Below are positions 1 to 7,116 of a DNA stretch of 64,000 nucleotides, piece after piece; position 1 is the stretch's first letter; each line of letters starts with the position of its first letter. Both the position numbers and the translations under genes were made by a program. This DNA comes from JAWLFY01 sp041685355 (lineage in GTDB: Bacteria > Planctomycetota > Planctomycetia > Pirellulales > Pirellulaceae). Location of the stretch: NCBI GenBank assembly GCA_041685355.1, contig JAWLFY010000008.1, positions 5,631 to 69,630 of the forward strand, given 5' to 3'. The notes under the pieces are model-generated. The model searched no databases and was not told the origin of the DNA. It saw only the letters and a list, made by a program, of their open reading frames with translations.

Positions 1-771
1 GTCGCCTTGTTGACGTTGACGTCCGTCTCGGTGGGGCTGGTCGCTTACGCGTTGGCGACGTTCGAGACGGCACCCGAGTGGTGTTTCGTGCCGACGTTGT
101 GCGTGCTCGCGACGCTGTGGATCGCGGCCGGCGCGATGCTGGCGGCGGAGTCACCGTCGCTGACGCCCCGGGTCCGTCGAGAGCTGCCGAGCAGTTTCGC
201 GGCACGGATGCTATTCACGTTTCTCACGCCCGGACCGTCGACGGGGCTCGTGTTCGGGTGCGTCGGCGGGTGCGTCACCGCGTTTGCCGGGTATCTCGGC
301 GTCGAATACTTGCGTGGGAAGGCCGGGACGAGTTCCTTCACCGTCGGTTGGCTCGGCGAGATCGTTCCGCTGTTGCTCCTGGTGCCGAGCTATGTGATCG
401 GATTTTTGGTGGCCGTCCGCTGGGTCGTGGCCATCGCCCGGATCAACAATCACCCCCGGGTCGAGATCGGGATCGCGGCATTCGCGGCGATCGCGGTGCT
501 CATGGCGCTGATCCCGTACTCGTTCGGGCTCCATTTCAACGACTACCAAACGTTCCCGTATTCGGCATGGCAAACGACGAATTGGGCGTGGACGCTCTCG
601 GAGGCCAAGGACGGGAACCTGTCGGTGGTGCACCAAGCTTGTATCGCCACCGCGGCGGCGGGGTTGCTGCTTATTCACGTCGTCTTGGTCAGCCCCGCGG
701 TTTTGCCGCGGCGGATCGCCACCCCGCAACGCGTGCGGGCCGAACAAGAACGGACGGGAGCCGAGATTTAG
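1..771 (+). CDS. Integral membrane protein, 5' truncated by window edge
   Basis: The frame is open from base 1 and stops with TAG at 769-771, so the true start lies upstream. The visible 256 codons show about five hydrophobic segments separated by short loops, for example around residues 5-50, 80-100, 115-140, 155-175 and 215-235. This indicates a polytopic inner-membrane protein. The last 20 residues are hydrophilic and basic and probably cytoplasmic. I recognise no catalytic or transport motif. The gene converges on accC, with 112 bp between the two stop codons. It could be the C-terminal half of a permease or a planctomycete-specific membrane protein; the window does not decide this. Confidence 0.75.
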   Translation, partial: VALLTLTSVSVGLVAYALATFETAPEWCFVPTLCVLATLWIAAGAMLAAESPSLTPRVRRELPSSFAARMLFTFLTPGPSTGLVFGCVGGCVTAFAGYLGVEYLRGKAGTSSFTVGWLGEIVPLLLLVPSYVIGFLVAVRWVVAIARINNHPRVEIGIAAFAAIAVLMALIPYSFGLHFNDYQTFPYSAWQTTNWAWTLSEAKDGNLSVVHQACIATAAAGLLLIHVVLVSPAVLPRRIATPQRVRAEQERTGAEI

Positions 772-883
772 CAAGCGTCGCCGCAGGCCGTCTTGTGGCG
801 TCGCGCGAGAGCGACGTTGCTCGGAGCGGTTGCGGAGCGATCGGTGACGATGTCCGCTGTGGTGAGAAGGCGATGCCGCCTCG

Positions 884-2227
884 TTAGGCGAGGAATTCAC
901 GATCGACGAATTTCGTGTCGCAGCGTCCGGCGACAAACGTTTCGTGTTGCAACAACTTGTCGTGGAACCCGGCGGTGGTCGCGATCCCGACGATCTGAAG
1001 TTCGCGGAGCGCCCGCCGCATGGTCGCGATCGCCTCGTCGCGGGTCGGACGATGGACGATCAGTTTGCCGATCATCGAATCGTAATGGGGCGGGACGGCG
1101 TACCCGGAATAGACGTGCGAGTCGAACCGAACGCCGAGGCCGCCGGGGGCAAACATCGATTCGATCCGACCCGGCTGTGGCTGGAAATTGCGGTCCGGAT
1201 TCTCGGCATTGATCCGGCACTCGATCGCGGCCCCGGTGCAGCTCAATTCGTGTTGCCGAAACGACAGCGGCTGCCCCGCGGCGACGCGGATCTGTTCGCG
1301 GATCAGATCGACGCCGGTAATCATTTCGGTTACCGGGTGTTCGACTTGGATCCGCGCGTTGACTTCGATGAAGTAGAACCGGAAGTCGTCGTCGACGATA
1401 AACTCGACGGTCCCGGCGTTGGTATAGTTTGCGCCGCGGATCATCCGCACGGCGGCGTCGCAAATCGCCGCGCGGCAGTCCTCGGGGAGCAGCGGGCTGG
1501 GGGCCTCTTCGATCAGTTTTTGGTGCCGCCGCTGGACGCTGCAGTCACGTTCGAACAGGTGGCACACGTTCCCGTGCGAATCGGCGATCACTTGGACTTC
1601 GATGTGACGGGGGCGTCCGATGTATTTTTCCAGGTACAGTCCGCCGTTGCCGAACGCGGCGACCGCTTCGTTGCGAGCGGCCTGAAGCGCCCCTTGGAGC
1701 ATCGAGTCGTCTTCGGCGACGCGCATCCCCTTGCCGCCGCCCCCGGCGGTCGCCTTAATCAGTACCGGGAATCCGATCTCGCGGGCCACCTCGGCGGCCC
1801 GTTCGAAGTCCTCGACCAACCCGTCGCTCCCGGGGACGACGGGGACGCCGTTGGCCTGGGCGATCGAGCGGGCCGTGTTCTTGTCGCCGAGCTGCAACAT
1901 TGATTCGGGGCTAGGACCGATGAAGTCGAACCCGCTTTCGCGACACACTTCGTTGAAATGTGCGTTTTCGGAGAGGAACCCGTAGCCCGGGTGGATCGCG
2001 TCCACGTCGGCGACTTCGGCGGCGGCGATGATCTGGTCAATCTTCAGATAGCTCTCGGCGCTCCGCGCCGAGCCGACACAGTAGGCCTCGTCGGCGAGTC
2101 GCACGTGCATCGAGTCCGCGTCCGCGTCGCTGTACACGGCGACCGAGCGGATCCCCATCTCACGACAGGCTCGGATCACGCGGAGAGAGATCTCGCCACG
2201 ATTGGCGATCAAGATTTTTTCGAACAT
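884..2227 (-). CDS. accC: Acetyl-CoA carboxylase, biotin carboxylase subunit
   Basis: This subunit carboxylates biotin on the carrier protein with ATP and bicarbonate, the first half of the acetyl-CoA carboxylase reaction that commits carbon to fatty-acid synthesis in the cytoplasm. The 447-residue length is standard. It begins with the family signature MFEKILIANRGEISLRVIRA. The Gly-rich ATP-grasp loop KATAGGGGKGM lies near residue 160 and HIEVQVIAD near 210. The active-site stretch FIEVNARIQVEHPVTE lies near 285; most homologues have FIEMNTR, so the Ala in place of Thr is a mild variation. The gene follows accB by 58 bp on the same strand and is probably cotranscribed with it and the peptidase upstream. 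The start is ATG at 2227 with no strong Shine-Dalgarno sequence. The identification is very secure. Confidence 0.98.
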   Translation of the reverse strand: MFEKILIANRGEISLRVIRACREMGIRSVAVYSDADADSMHVRLADEAYCVGSARSAESYLKIDQIIAAAEVADVDAIHPGYGFLSENAHFNEVCRESGFDFIGPSPESMLQLGDKNTARSIAQANGVPVVPGSDGLVEDFERAAEVAREIGFPVLIKATAGGGGKGMRVAEDDSMLQGALQAARNEAVAAFGNGGLYLEKYIGRPRHIEVQVIADSHGNVCHLFERDCSVQRRHQKLIEEAPSPLLPEDCRAAICDAAVRMIRGANYTNAGTVEFIVDDDFRFYFIEVNARIQVEHPVTEMITGVDLIREQIRVAAGQPLSFRQHELSCTGAAIECRINAENPDRNFQPQPGRIESMFAPGGLGVRFDSHVYSGYAVPPHYDSMIGKLIVHRPTRDEAIATMRRALRELQIVGIATTAGFHDKLLQHETFVAGRCDTKFVDREFLA

Positions 2228-2285
2228 CAGGACGATTCGGGCGTGGCGGATTGGACGTCAAAGCGGCGTGAACTCGGAACGTGAA

Positions 2286-2765
2286 TCATCCGCCCGGCTG
2301 AACCCGGAAGAGCGGCTTGCCGAAATCGACCGGCTGTTGGTCGTCCGCCAACACCTCGACGATCTTCCCTCGGCACTCGGCGGGGATCTCGTTAAATACC
2401 TTCATCGCCTCGACGATACAGACGACCGTGTCCTCGTTGACGACGCTTCCGACCGTCACGAAAGGTTCCGCTTCGGGGTTCGCCCGCGCGTAAAACGTCC
2501 CGACCATCGGCGAGTTGATCGTCACCGTCCCGGAGGTATCGGGGGCGGCCGAGTCGGCGGCGGCGGGAACGGGCGGTGCCGCCGCGGCCGGCATCGGCGC
2601 GGGCGGTGGCACCAGGGGGGCAACACCACCCCGCTTGAGTTTGATCTTTTCTTCGCCCTGCTGAAGGTCGATCTCGACCAGCTCGTGCTGTTCCATCAGC
2701 TCGACGATCTGGCGGATTCGAGCGACATCGAAGATGTCGTCGCCAGGCTTACCGCCTTTGCTCAT
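2286..2765 (-). CDS. accB: Acetyl-CoA carboxylase biotin carboxyl carrier protein
   Basis: This small protein carries the biotin that shuttles CO2 between biotin carboxylase and carboxyltransferase. Of 159 residues, the first 45 form the helical N-terminal region found in BCCPs. Residues 48-75 form a flexible Pro/Ala linker. Residues 80-157 are the biotinyl domain. The acceptor is Lys122 in the motif EAMKVFNEI; the Met-Lys pair is conserved, while V-F replaces the more usual M-M after it. It lies 53 bp downstream of the Xaa-Pro peptidase gene and 58 bp upstream of accC. Peptidase-accB-accC is a common bacterial order, often with efp inserted, and efp is absent here. The start is ATG at 2765. 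Confidence 0.97.
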   Translation of the reverse strand: MSKGGKPGDDIFDVARIRQIVELMEQHELVEIDLQQGEEKIKLKRGGVAPLVPPPAPMPAAAAPPVPAAADSAAPDTSGTVTINSPMVGTFYARANPEAEPFVTVGSVVNEDTVVCIVEAMKVFNEIPAECRGKIVEVLADDQQPVDFGKPLFRVQPGG

Positions 2766-2818
2766 GCTTGACTCTTGCTCGGGGACCAGGGAGGGTGAAT
2801 TCGCATCCGGGAGAAGTT

Positions 2819-3904
2819 TTAACCCATCGGGGAGCCGTCATCGAGGCCCTTGGGGAGCCGACCGAGCACCTCGTGTCCGGTCTCGGTCACCAACACGTCG
2901 TCTTCGATCCGGATCCCGAACGCGCCTTCGAAGTAGACCCCCGGCTCGACGGTCACGACCATCCCGGGCCGGAGCGTGTCTTCGCTGACCGCGGCGATCC
3001 GGGGTGATTCGTGAACCTCTCTCCCTAAGCCGTGTCCGAGACTGTGTTTGAACGCGTCGGCGAGTCCGGCCGTGGCGAGGATCTGGCGGGCGACCCCGTC
3101 GACCTCCTTTGCCTCGACGCCCGGGCCGATCGCCTCGATCGCCGCCAATTGGCTTTCCAGCACGGCTTCGTAGGCTTCGCGAAACCGTGGTGTCGGGGGC
3201 GACAACGTCAACGTTCGGGTCAAGTCGCTCGCGTAGCCCTGGAAGCTGGCCCCCCAATCGATCAGCAGCGTTGGGGCGTCGCCCACGGGCGCCGGGCCGG
3301 GGCGATAGTGGGGCAACGCGCCCGCGGGCCCGGCGGCGACGATCGGAGGGAAGCTGACCCCGTCGGCGCCCAACGTTCGCATCACCGCCTCCAGCTCATA
3401 TGCGATTTCCCGTTCGGTCGTTTGGGGCGTGATCCGAGGACCGATCGAACGGAACGCCCGCTCGGCGATTTGCACCGCTTCACGGATGGTCGCGATTTCG
3501 TCGGCGTCCTTGATCGTCCGCAGCTGTTCGACCTCGTTCGACGTCTCGACCCAATCGATCCCCGGCGTCGCTTTGCTCAGTCGCGCGAACCCCGCGACGC
3601 TCATTTGGTCCGCCTCGAACCCGATCCGACGTAGCGAGCGGTCGCGAACGATCCCGGCCAGGAACGGCCCGGACGCCTCGGCGGGGGGCCGAATCGCGAC
3701 CGCCAAATCGGGACACTCTGCGCGAAGTTGGGTTTCGAACCGACCGTCGCTGATCACCGTCACGCGGGCGCGTTCGACCAACAACGCGGAACTGTCCCCG
3801 GTGAATCCGCTGAGGTAGCCGACGTTCGTCTCGTCCGTCACCAACAGGGCGTCGACCTCGATGCGGTCGAGTTGTCGCGCGAGCCGCTCGGTACGTGGCG
3901 TCAT
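2819..3904 (-). CDS. Xaa-Pro aminopeptidase (M24 family)
   Basis: A pita-bread-fold metallopeptidase that removes N-terminal residues preceding proline; probably cytoplasmic. It has 361 residues with a creatinase-like N-terminal domain (about 1-125) and an M24 catalytic domain (about 130-355). All five metal ligands can be seen: Asp in LLIDWGA, Asp in YASDLTRT, His in SLGHGLGREVHE, Glu in VTVEPGVYF and Glu in IRIEDDVLV. The frame is open 120 codons further upstream, but that stretch lies inside the leucine-rich-repeat gene. The ATG at 3904 overlaps that gene's TGA as ATGA and gives the expected family length, so I chose it. Overlap suggests translational coupling. Conserved clustering with accB/accC supports the PepP/PepQ-like (YqhT-like) assignment. 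Confidence 0.93.
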   Translation of the reverse strand: MTPRTERLARQLDRIEVDALLVTDETNVGYLSGFTGDSSALLVERARVTVISDGRFETQLRAECPDLAVAIRPPAEASGPFLAGIVRDRSLRRIGFEADQMSVAGFARLSKATPGIDWVETSNEVEQLRTIKDADEIATIREAVQIAERAFRSIGPRITPQTTEREIAYELEAVMRTLGADGVSFPPIVAAGPAGALPHYRPGPAPVGDAPTLLIDWGASFQGYASDLTRTLTLSPPTPRFREAYEAVLESQLAAIEAIGPGVEAKEVDGVARQILATAGLADAFKHSLGHGLGREVHESPRIAAVSEDTLRPGMVVTVEPGVYFEGAFGIRIEDDVLVTETGHEVLGRLPKGLDDGSPMG

Positions 3905-4815
3905 GATTCCTCGCCGTGGTGTGGATGTGCCTTCGGGTCTCGATCGTGGTGCCGCTGGTTCACATGCACGTGAATGTGCGGGTGATTCTCGAACAGCCAC
4001 GACCACCCGGCGTCGGTCACCGCCGAATCGTCGAGGTACAACGATTCCAGGTGCGGCAGCCGGGCGATCCTTTTCACGCCTTCGTCGGTCAGCGGGACGC
4101 CGATCAGGTGGACGCCACGGAGCGACCGGATCTGCTCGATCGCCCGCGCGGCATCGTTCCCCAGATTCGGCGAACCGACGCGGAGCTGGCGGAGCGCCGG
4201 GGTTTCGGCCAACGTCGCCAAGCCGGCGGAGGTGCATTCGGCTTGGGGCAGATTCAGATACCACAGCGTCGGCGATTCGGCGAGCCTCCGGATCCCCGGG
4301 TCGCCGATCGGAGAATTTCGCAGCCGAAGGTATCGTAGGTTCGGAAGCGAGGCGATCACGTCGATGCCCTCATCGGTGATCACGCCGCGGTCCAGGATCA
4401 GCGTCTCGATCGACTCGTTCCCCGCGATCGCCTCGATCATCTGGTCGTTCACTTCGAAATCGGCGATGCGAAACGTGTCCCCTCCCTCACGACGAAACGT
4501 TTCCAGCAACCTCTCGAACCGTACCCGCGGCGCCAGGTCGACCGAGCTCGGCGGGACCGATTGTCGATATTGGCCGATCGACCAGACGCAAACCGTCATC
4601 GCCGCGAGGGCGATCAGCGAAAGCGCGAGTAGCCGATTGCGGCGTTGCCGAAGCGCCCATTCCTCTCGAGCCGAAACCGTCGGAGGCCGAGCCGATTCGG
4701 TCGCTCCGTCTTCCGGCGAACCGGTCCCGGCCGAACTGTCCTTCTCCATACCGGTTTCTTCGTCACCGTCAGCGCGGTTGTCGTCAGCGCGGTTGTCGTC
4801 AGCGCGGTCGGCCAT
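3901..4815 (-). CDS. Leucine-rich-repeat protein with one membrane segment
   Basis: A 304-residue protein of unknown specific role. Residues 1-50 are acidic and hydrophilic and include a short repeat of ADDNR. A single hydrophobic segment (about 61-80, LLALSLIALAAMTVCVW) should anchor it in a membrane with the repeats outside the cytoplasm. Residues about 115-280 contain roughly six to seven leucine-rich repeats of 23-24 residues, with LPNLRYLRL and LPHLESLYLDD as clear examples. The C-terminus is strikingly His-rich (HPHIHVHVNQRHHD and HPHH), which might bind metal. I chose ATG 4815 over an upstream TTG-type start at 4899, because the latter would translate a perfect inverted repeat. It overlaps the peptidase gene by four bases (ATGA) and appears to lead the pepP-accB-accC operon. 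Confidence 0.8.
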   Translation of the reverse strand: MADRADDNRADDNRADGDEETGMEKDSSAGTGSPEDGATESARPPTVSAREEWALRQRRNRLLALSLIALAAMTVCVWSIGQYRQSVPPSSVDLAPRVRFERLLETFRREGGDTFRIADFEVNDQMIEAIAGNESIETLILDRGVITDEGIDVIASLPNLRYLRLRNSPIGDPGIRRLAESPTLWYLNLPQAECTSAGLATLAETPALRQLRVGSPNLGNDAARAIEQIRSLRGVHLIGVPLTDEGVKRIARLPHLESLYLDDSAVTDAGWSWLFENHPHIHVHVNQRHHDRDPKAHPHHGEES

Positions 4816-5147
4816 GGGGATCCCGGAGGCGGGCGACGGACGGAGGGATGGATCCTGGCACCGGGGCGTCGCCGTGGCGACGCCCCGGTGCCGAGTCAAG
4901 CTTCATCGCGGAGTCGTTCGGGTGAGACGATTGACCCAGAAACCGTCGCAGCGAACGTGGCTGACTCCGACCGATCGGACCGGCCGACAAACGAATCCCG
5001 CAAAACGTCTGCCAACGATGAAGCTCACACGTTGGATGTTTTTTTCCCGGACGAAGCCGACGTTGTCGGCCCCGGCCGAGGCGATGGGGGGGAATTAGCA
5101 ATCGCTGACATAGGCTGTCAACGGCGATCGGGTCGGGGTGGCCGCGG
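4816..5147. other. 332-bp intergenic region
   Basis: The stretch lies between the 3' end of the squalene-cyclase-fold gene and the 5' end of the LRR gene, both on the minus strand. It holds a perfect inverted repeat (4857-4892). It should also hold the promoter of the LRR-pepP-accBC operon, but I see no convincing -35/-10 pair. No coding frame in it is credible. Confidence 0.6.
4857..4892. repeat. Perfect 17-bp inverted repeat with 2-nt loop
   Basis: The left arm (GGCACCGGGGCGTCGCC, 4857-4873) is exactly complementary to the right arm at 4876-4892. The hairpin is very GC-rich and has no T-run on either side. It could end transcription from the gene whose stop is at 5148, act as a mobile palindromic repeat, or bind a dimeric regulator upstream of the LRR-acc operon. 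The position, 42 bp before the LRR start, fits either a terminator or an operator. Confidence 0.75.
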
Positions 5148-6818
5148 TTACAGCGGGAAATCGTCTTCGGACGCGGCGTCGGCGTACAACGGCATGTGCC
5201 GGTAGTAGACCTCGAGGATCATCGTCGCGAAGGCGGTGCTCGCCAGCCGCCCGCCCTCTTTCGGCCCGCGGTGTGACCGGCTCTTGGGGAAATGCCAACT
5301 TCCTTGGGCGCCGCCACTCGAAACTTGGGTCTCGACGAGCCAGTCACGCAGCTCGACGTTGAACTTGTCCCATTCGGATCCGCCGTAGTGCCTGAGCACT
5401 TGGGCGGCGTAATAGTTGTAATAAATGTCGTTTTTGAGGACGCCGGTCTTGCTGAGCTTGTTGACGCCGCCGACGATTCCGGGATGGGTCTTGTCCCATC
5501 CGGTGTACATCCGGCATAACAATCCGATCGCCGTGCACGAGGGTCGCAACGACGTCGAGGGATTGGTGTAGCCGTACATCGCGCCGCCGTCGGAGCCGAC
5601 CTTATCGAGGAACATCTTGGCCCCTTCGATCGCGACTGGCGGGATCGCCAAGTGTCCCATGTGGCCGCTCTTGAGCGCCATCACTTGCCACCCGACGACC
5701 GACGTGTCCCCGCCGTACCCGACCGACGGGTCGGTCTTGTAACGCCACCCGCCGTCTTGGCACTGGGCGAGGACGATGAAGTTGATCGCCGCCTGGGCGG
5801 GCCCGGCGAGCGCCGGGTCTTCGGTCATCGCGTACGCTTCACAGAGCGTGATCGTCGCCAGCCCGTGGGAATACATGTTCCCGGAAGAATCCGTGAGGTT
5901 GAGCACCGGGAGGCCACGTTTCCGGCCCGCCTTGCCGTGGTTGATCAGGAACAACAAGCCACGACGGACGACCTCTTTGAAGTCGCCGCTGTTTTGCGTT
6001 TGGCCCGCACCAAGAAACGGCAGCAGCGCCATCGCCGTGGCGGCGTTGAGACTCTTCGCGAACTTCGGCTCGCCGGGGTCTCCGCAGCGACCTTGGCAAA
6101 CGAGGTTGTGTTGGAAGGTCCAACCGCCGTTGGGGAGTTGATGCCGGGCCAGCCACTTGAGCGCCTCGGTGACCGCCGCTTCGCTCGCCGCGTTACCGCC
6201 GAAATCGCGGAGCATCCGCTCCTTCATTTCGTCGCTGCGGCTGCTGACCCCCGACCCCTGGAGCGACGCGAGCGATTGCAGCTTCGGCGCCGACGGCGCC
6301 ATCTGGGACGCCAACTCCGTCACGTCGAGCGGCACCGAGGCGACTTCGAGCGGGACATCGACCGTCATCGGCTCGACCGTCTCGACCACCTCGGTGACCT
6401 CGACCGGTTCGGTCATCTCTTCGCTCTCGGACAAGTCCGCCGGGTCCATCGCCTCGATCGCGAACTCGTCCATCTCCGGTCCGTCATCCTGCATGCTGCT
6501 CGCAGACAACACGTTCACCACCCGAGTCGGATCGGCGAGGGTGACGAGACCTAAAACGAGCAAAATCAAAATGTGGACGAGCGTGCTGATCAGCCAAGCC
6601 GGAACCGCCTGGAACAGCAGGAAGCGACGCCGCGGCTTAAGCACCGGTTCGGACGCTTCCTCTCCCGCCGCAACACCTGCCGCGGGTGTCGTTTCCTCGG
6701 GCAATAAGGTGGCATGAACCGAAGCCGTGTCACTAACCGAAGCCGTGTCGCTAACCGAAGCCGTGTCGCTAACCGAAGCCTTGTCGCTAACCGAAGCCGA
6801 GTCGCTAACCGAGGCCAT
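5148..6818 (-). CDS. Membrane-anchored prenyltransferase/squalene-oxidase-repeat protein
   Basis: A 556-residue protein with a low-complexity N-terminus made of (ASVSDT)-type hexapeptides, one transmembrane segment (about 74-95, containing STLVHILILLVLGLV), a Val/Thr/Glu-rich spacer (about 105-165) and a C-terminal alpha/alpha-barrel of about 330 residues. The barrel shows prenyltransferase/squalene-oxidase repeats such as ALKWLARHQLPNGGWTF and FIVLAQCQDGGWRY. I do not see the DXDD motif of true squalene-hopene cyclases, so terpene cyclisation is not supported; related planctomycete proteins are usually called hypothetical. ATG 6818 is chosen over TTG 6854 because GGAAAG lies about 9 nt upstream. 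The domain after the anchor probably faces the periplasm. Confidence 0.82.
   Translation of the reverse strand: MASVSDSASVSDKASVSDTASVSDTASVSDTASVHATLLPEETTPAAGVAAGEEASEPVLKPRRRFLLFQAVPAWLISTLVHILILLVLGLVTLADPTRVVNVLSASSMQDDGPEMDEFAIEAMDPADLSESEEMTEPVEVTEVVETVEPMTVDVPLEVASVPLDVTELASQMAPSAPKLQSLASLQGSGVSSRSDEMKERMLRDFGGNAASEAAVTEALKWLARHQLPNGGWTFQHNLVCQGRCGDPGEPKFAKSLNAATAMALLPFLGAGQTQNSGDFKEVVRRGLLFLINHGKAGRKRGLPVLNLTDSSGNMYSHGLATITLCEAYAMTEDPALAGPAQAAINFIVLAQCQDGGWRYKTDPSVGYGGDTSVVGWQVMALKSGHMGHLAIPPVAIEGAKMFLDKVGSDGGAMYGYTNPSTSLRPSCTAIGLLCRMYTGWDKTHPGIVGGVNKLSKTGVLKNDIYYNYYAAQVLRHYGGSEWDKFNVELRDWLVETQVSSGGAQGSWHFPKSRSHRGPKEGGRLASTAFATMILEVYYRHMPLYADAASEDDFPL
6719..6816 (-). repeat. In-frame 18-bp tandem repeat, five units
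   Basis: Five consecutive units of CCGAAGCCGTGTCGCTAA (plus-strand reading) differ by one or two bases, followed by a partial sixth. On the minus strand they encode the ASVSDT hexapeptides immediately after the start codon of the squalene-cyclase-fold protein. The unit length is a multiple of three, so gain or loss of units would keep the frame. Confidence 0.95.
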
Positions 6819-7116
6819 TGGAAAGTCTTTCCGAAATCGACGAGTGCGGTCCAACCTGGCGAGTGACGCGAACGCCGACTCGACACCGGTGGGAACGGGT
6901 GGTTGCCGCTTCGATTATAACTGCTGCGGATCGATTCGTTCGTCGGCGGCGGGTCGCGGATCGGAGCGGACAGGAAGGGAACGGCTGAAGAGTCCGTTCG
7001 TACCCGGGCCGACGGTTACCGACTGGAGTATCCGGGCAGCCGTCGAAATGACGGGGCTATCCTTGCAGGGGTTCGCGGGGGCCTCTATGGGGAGGGGGTT
7101 CGATCGGCAGGGTGCG
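6819..7116. other. 298-bp intergenic region
   Basis: It separates two minus-strand genes and must carry the promoter of the squalene-cyclase-fold gene. GGAAAG, complementary in part to the 16S 3' end, precedes that gene's ATG. I see no repeat, hairpin or credible small gene. Confidence 0.4.

Noticed and set aside
5148..6818. Calling the protein a squalene-hopene cyclase
   Set aside because: The alpha/alpha-barrel repeats are present, but no DXDD catalytic motif is visible and the protein has an extra membrane anchor and a low-complexity N-terminus.
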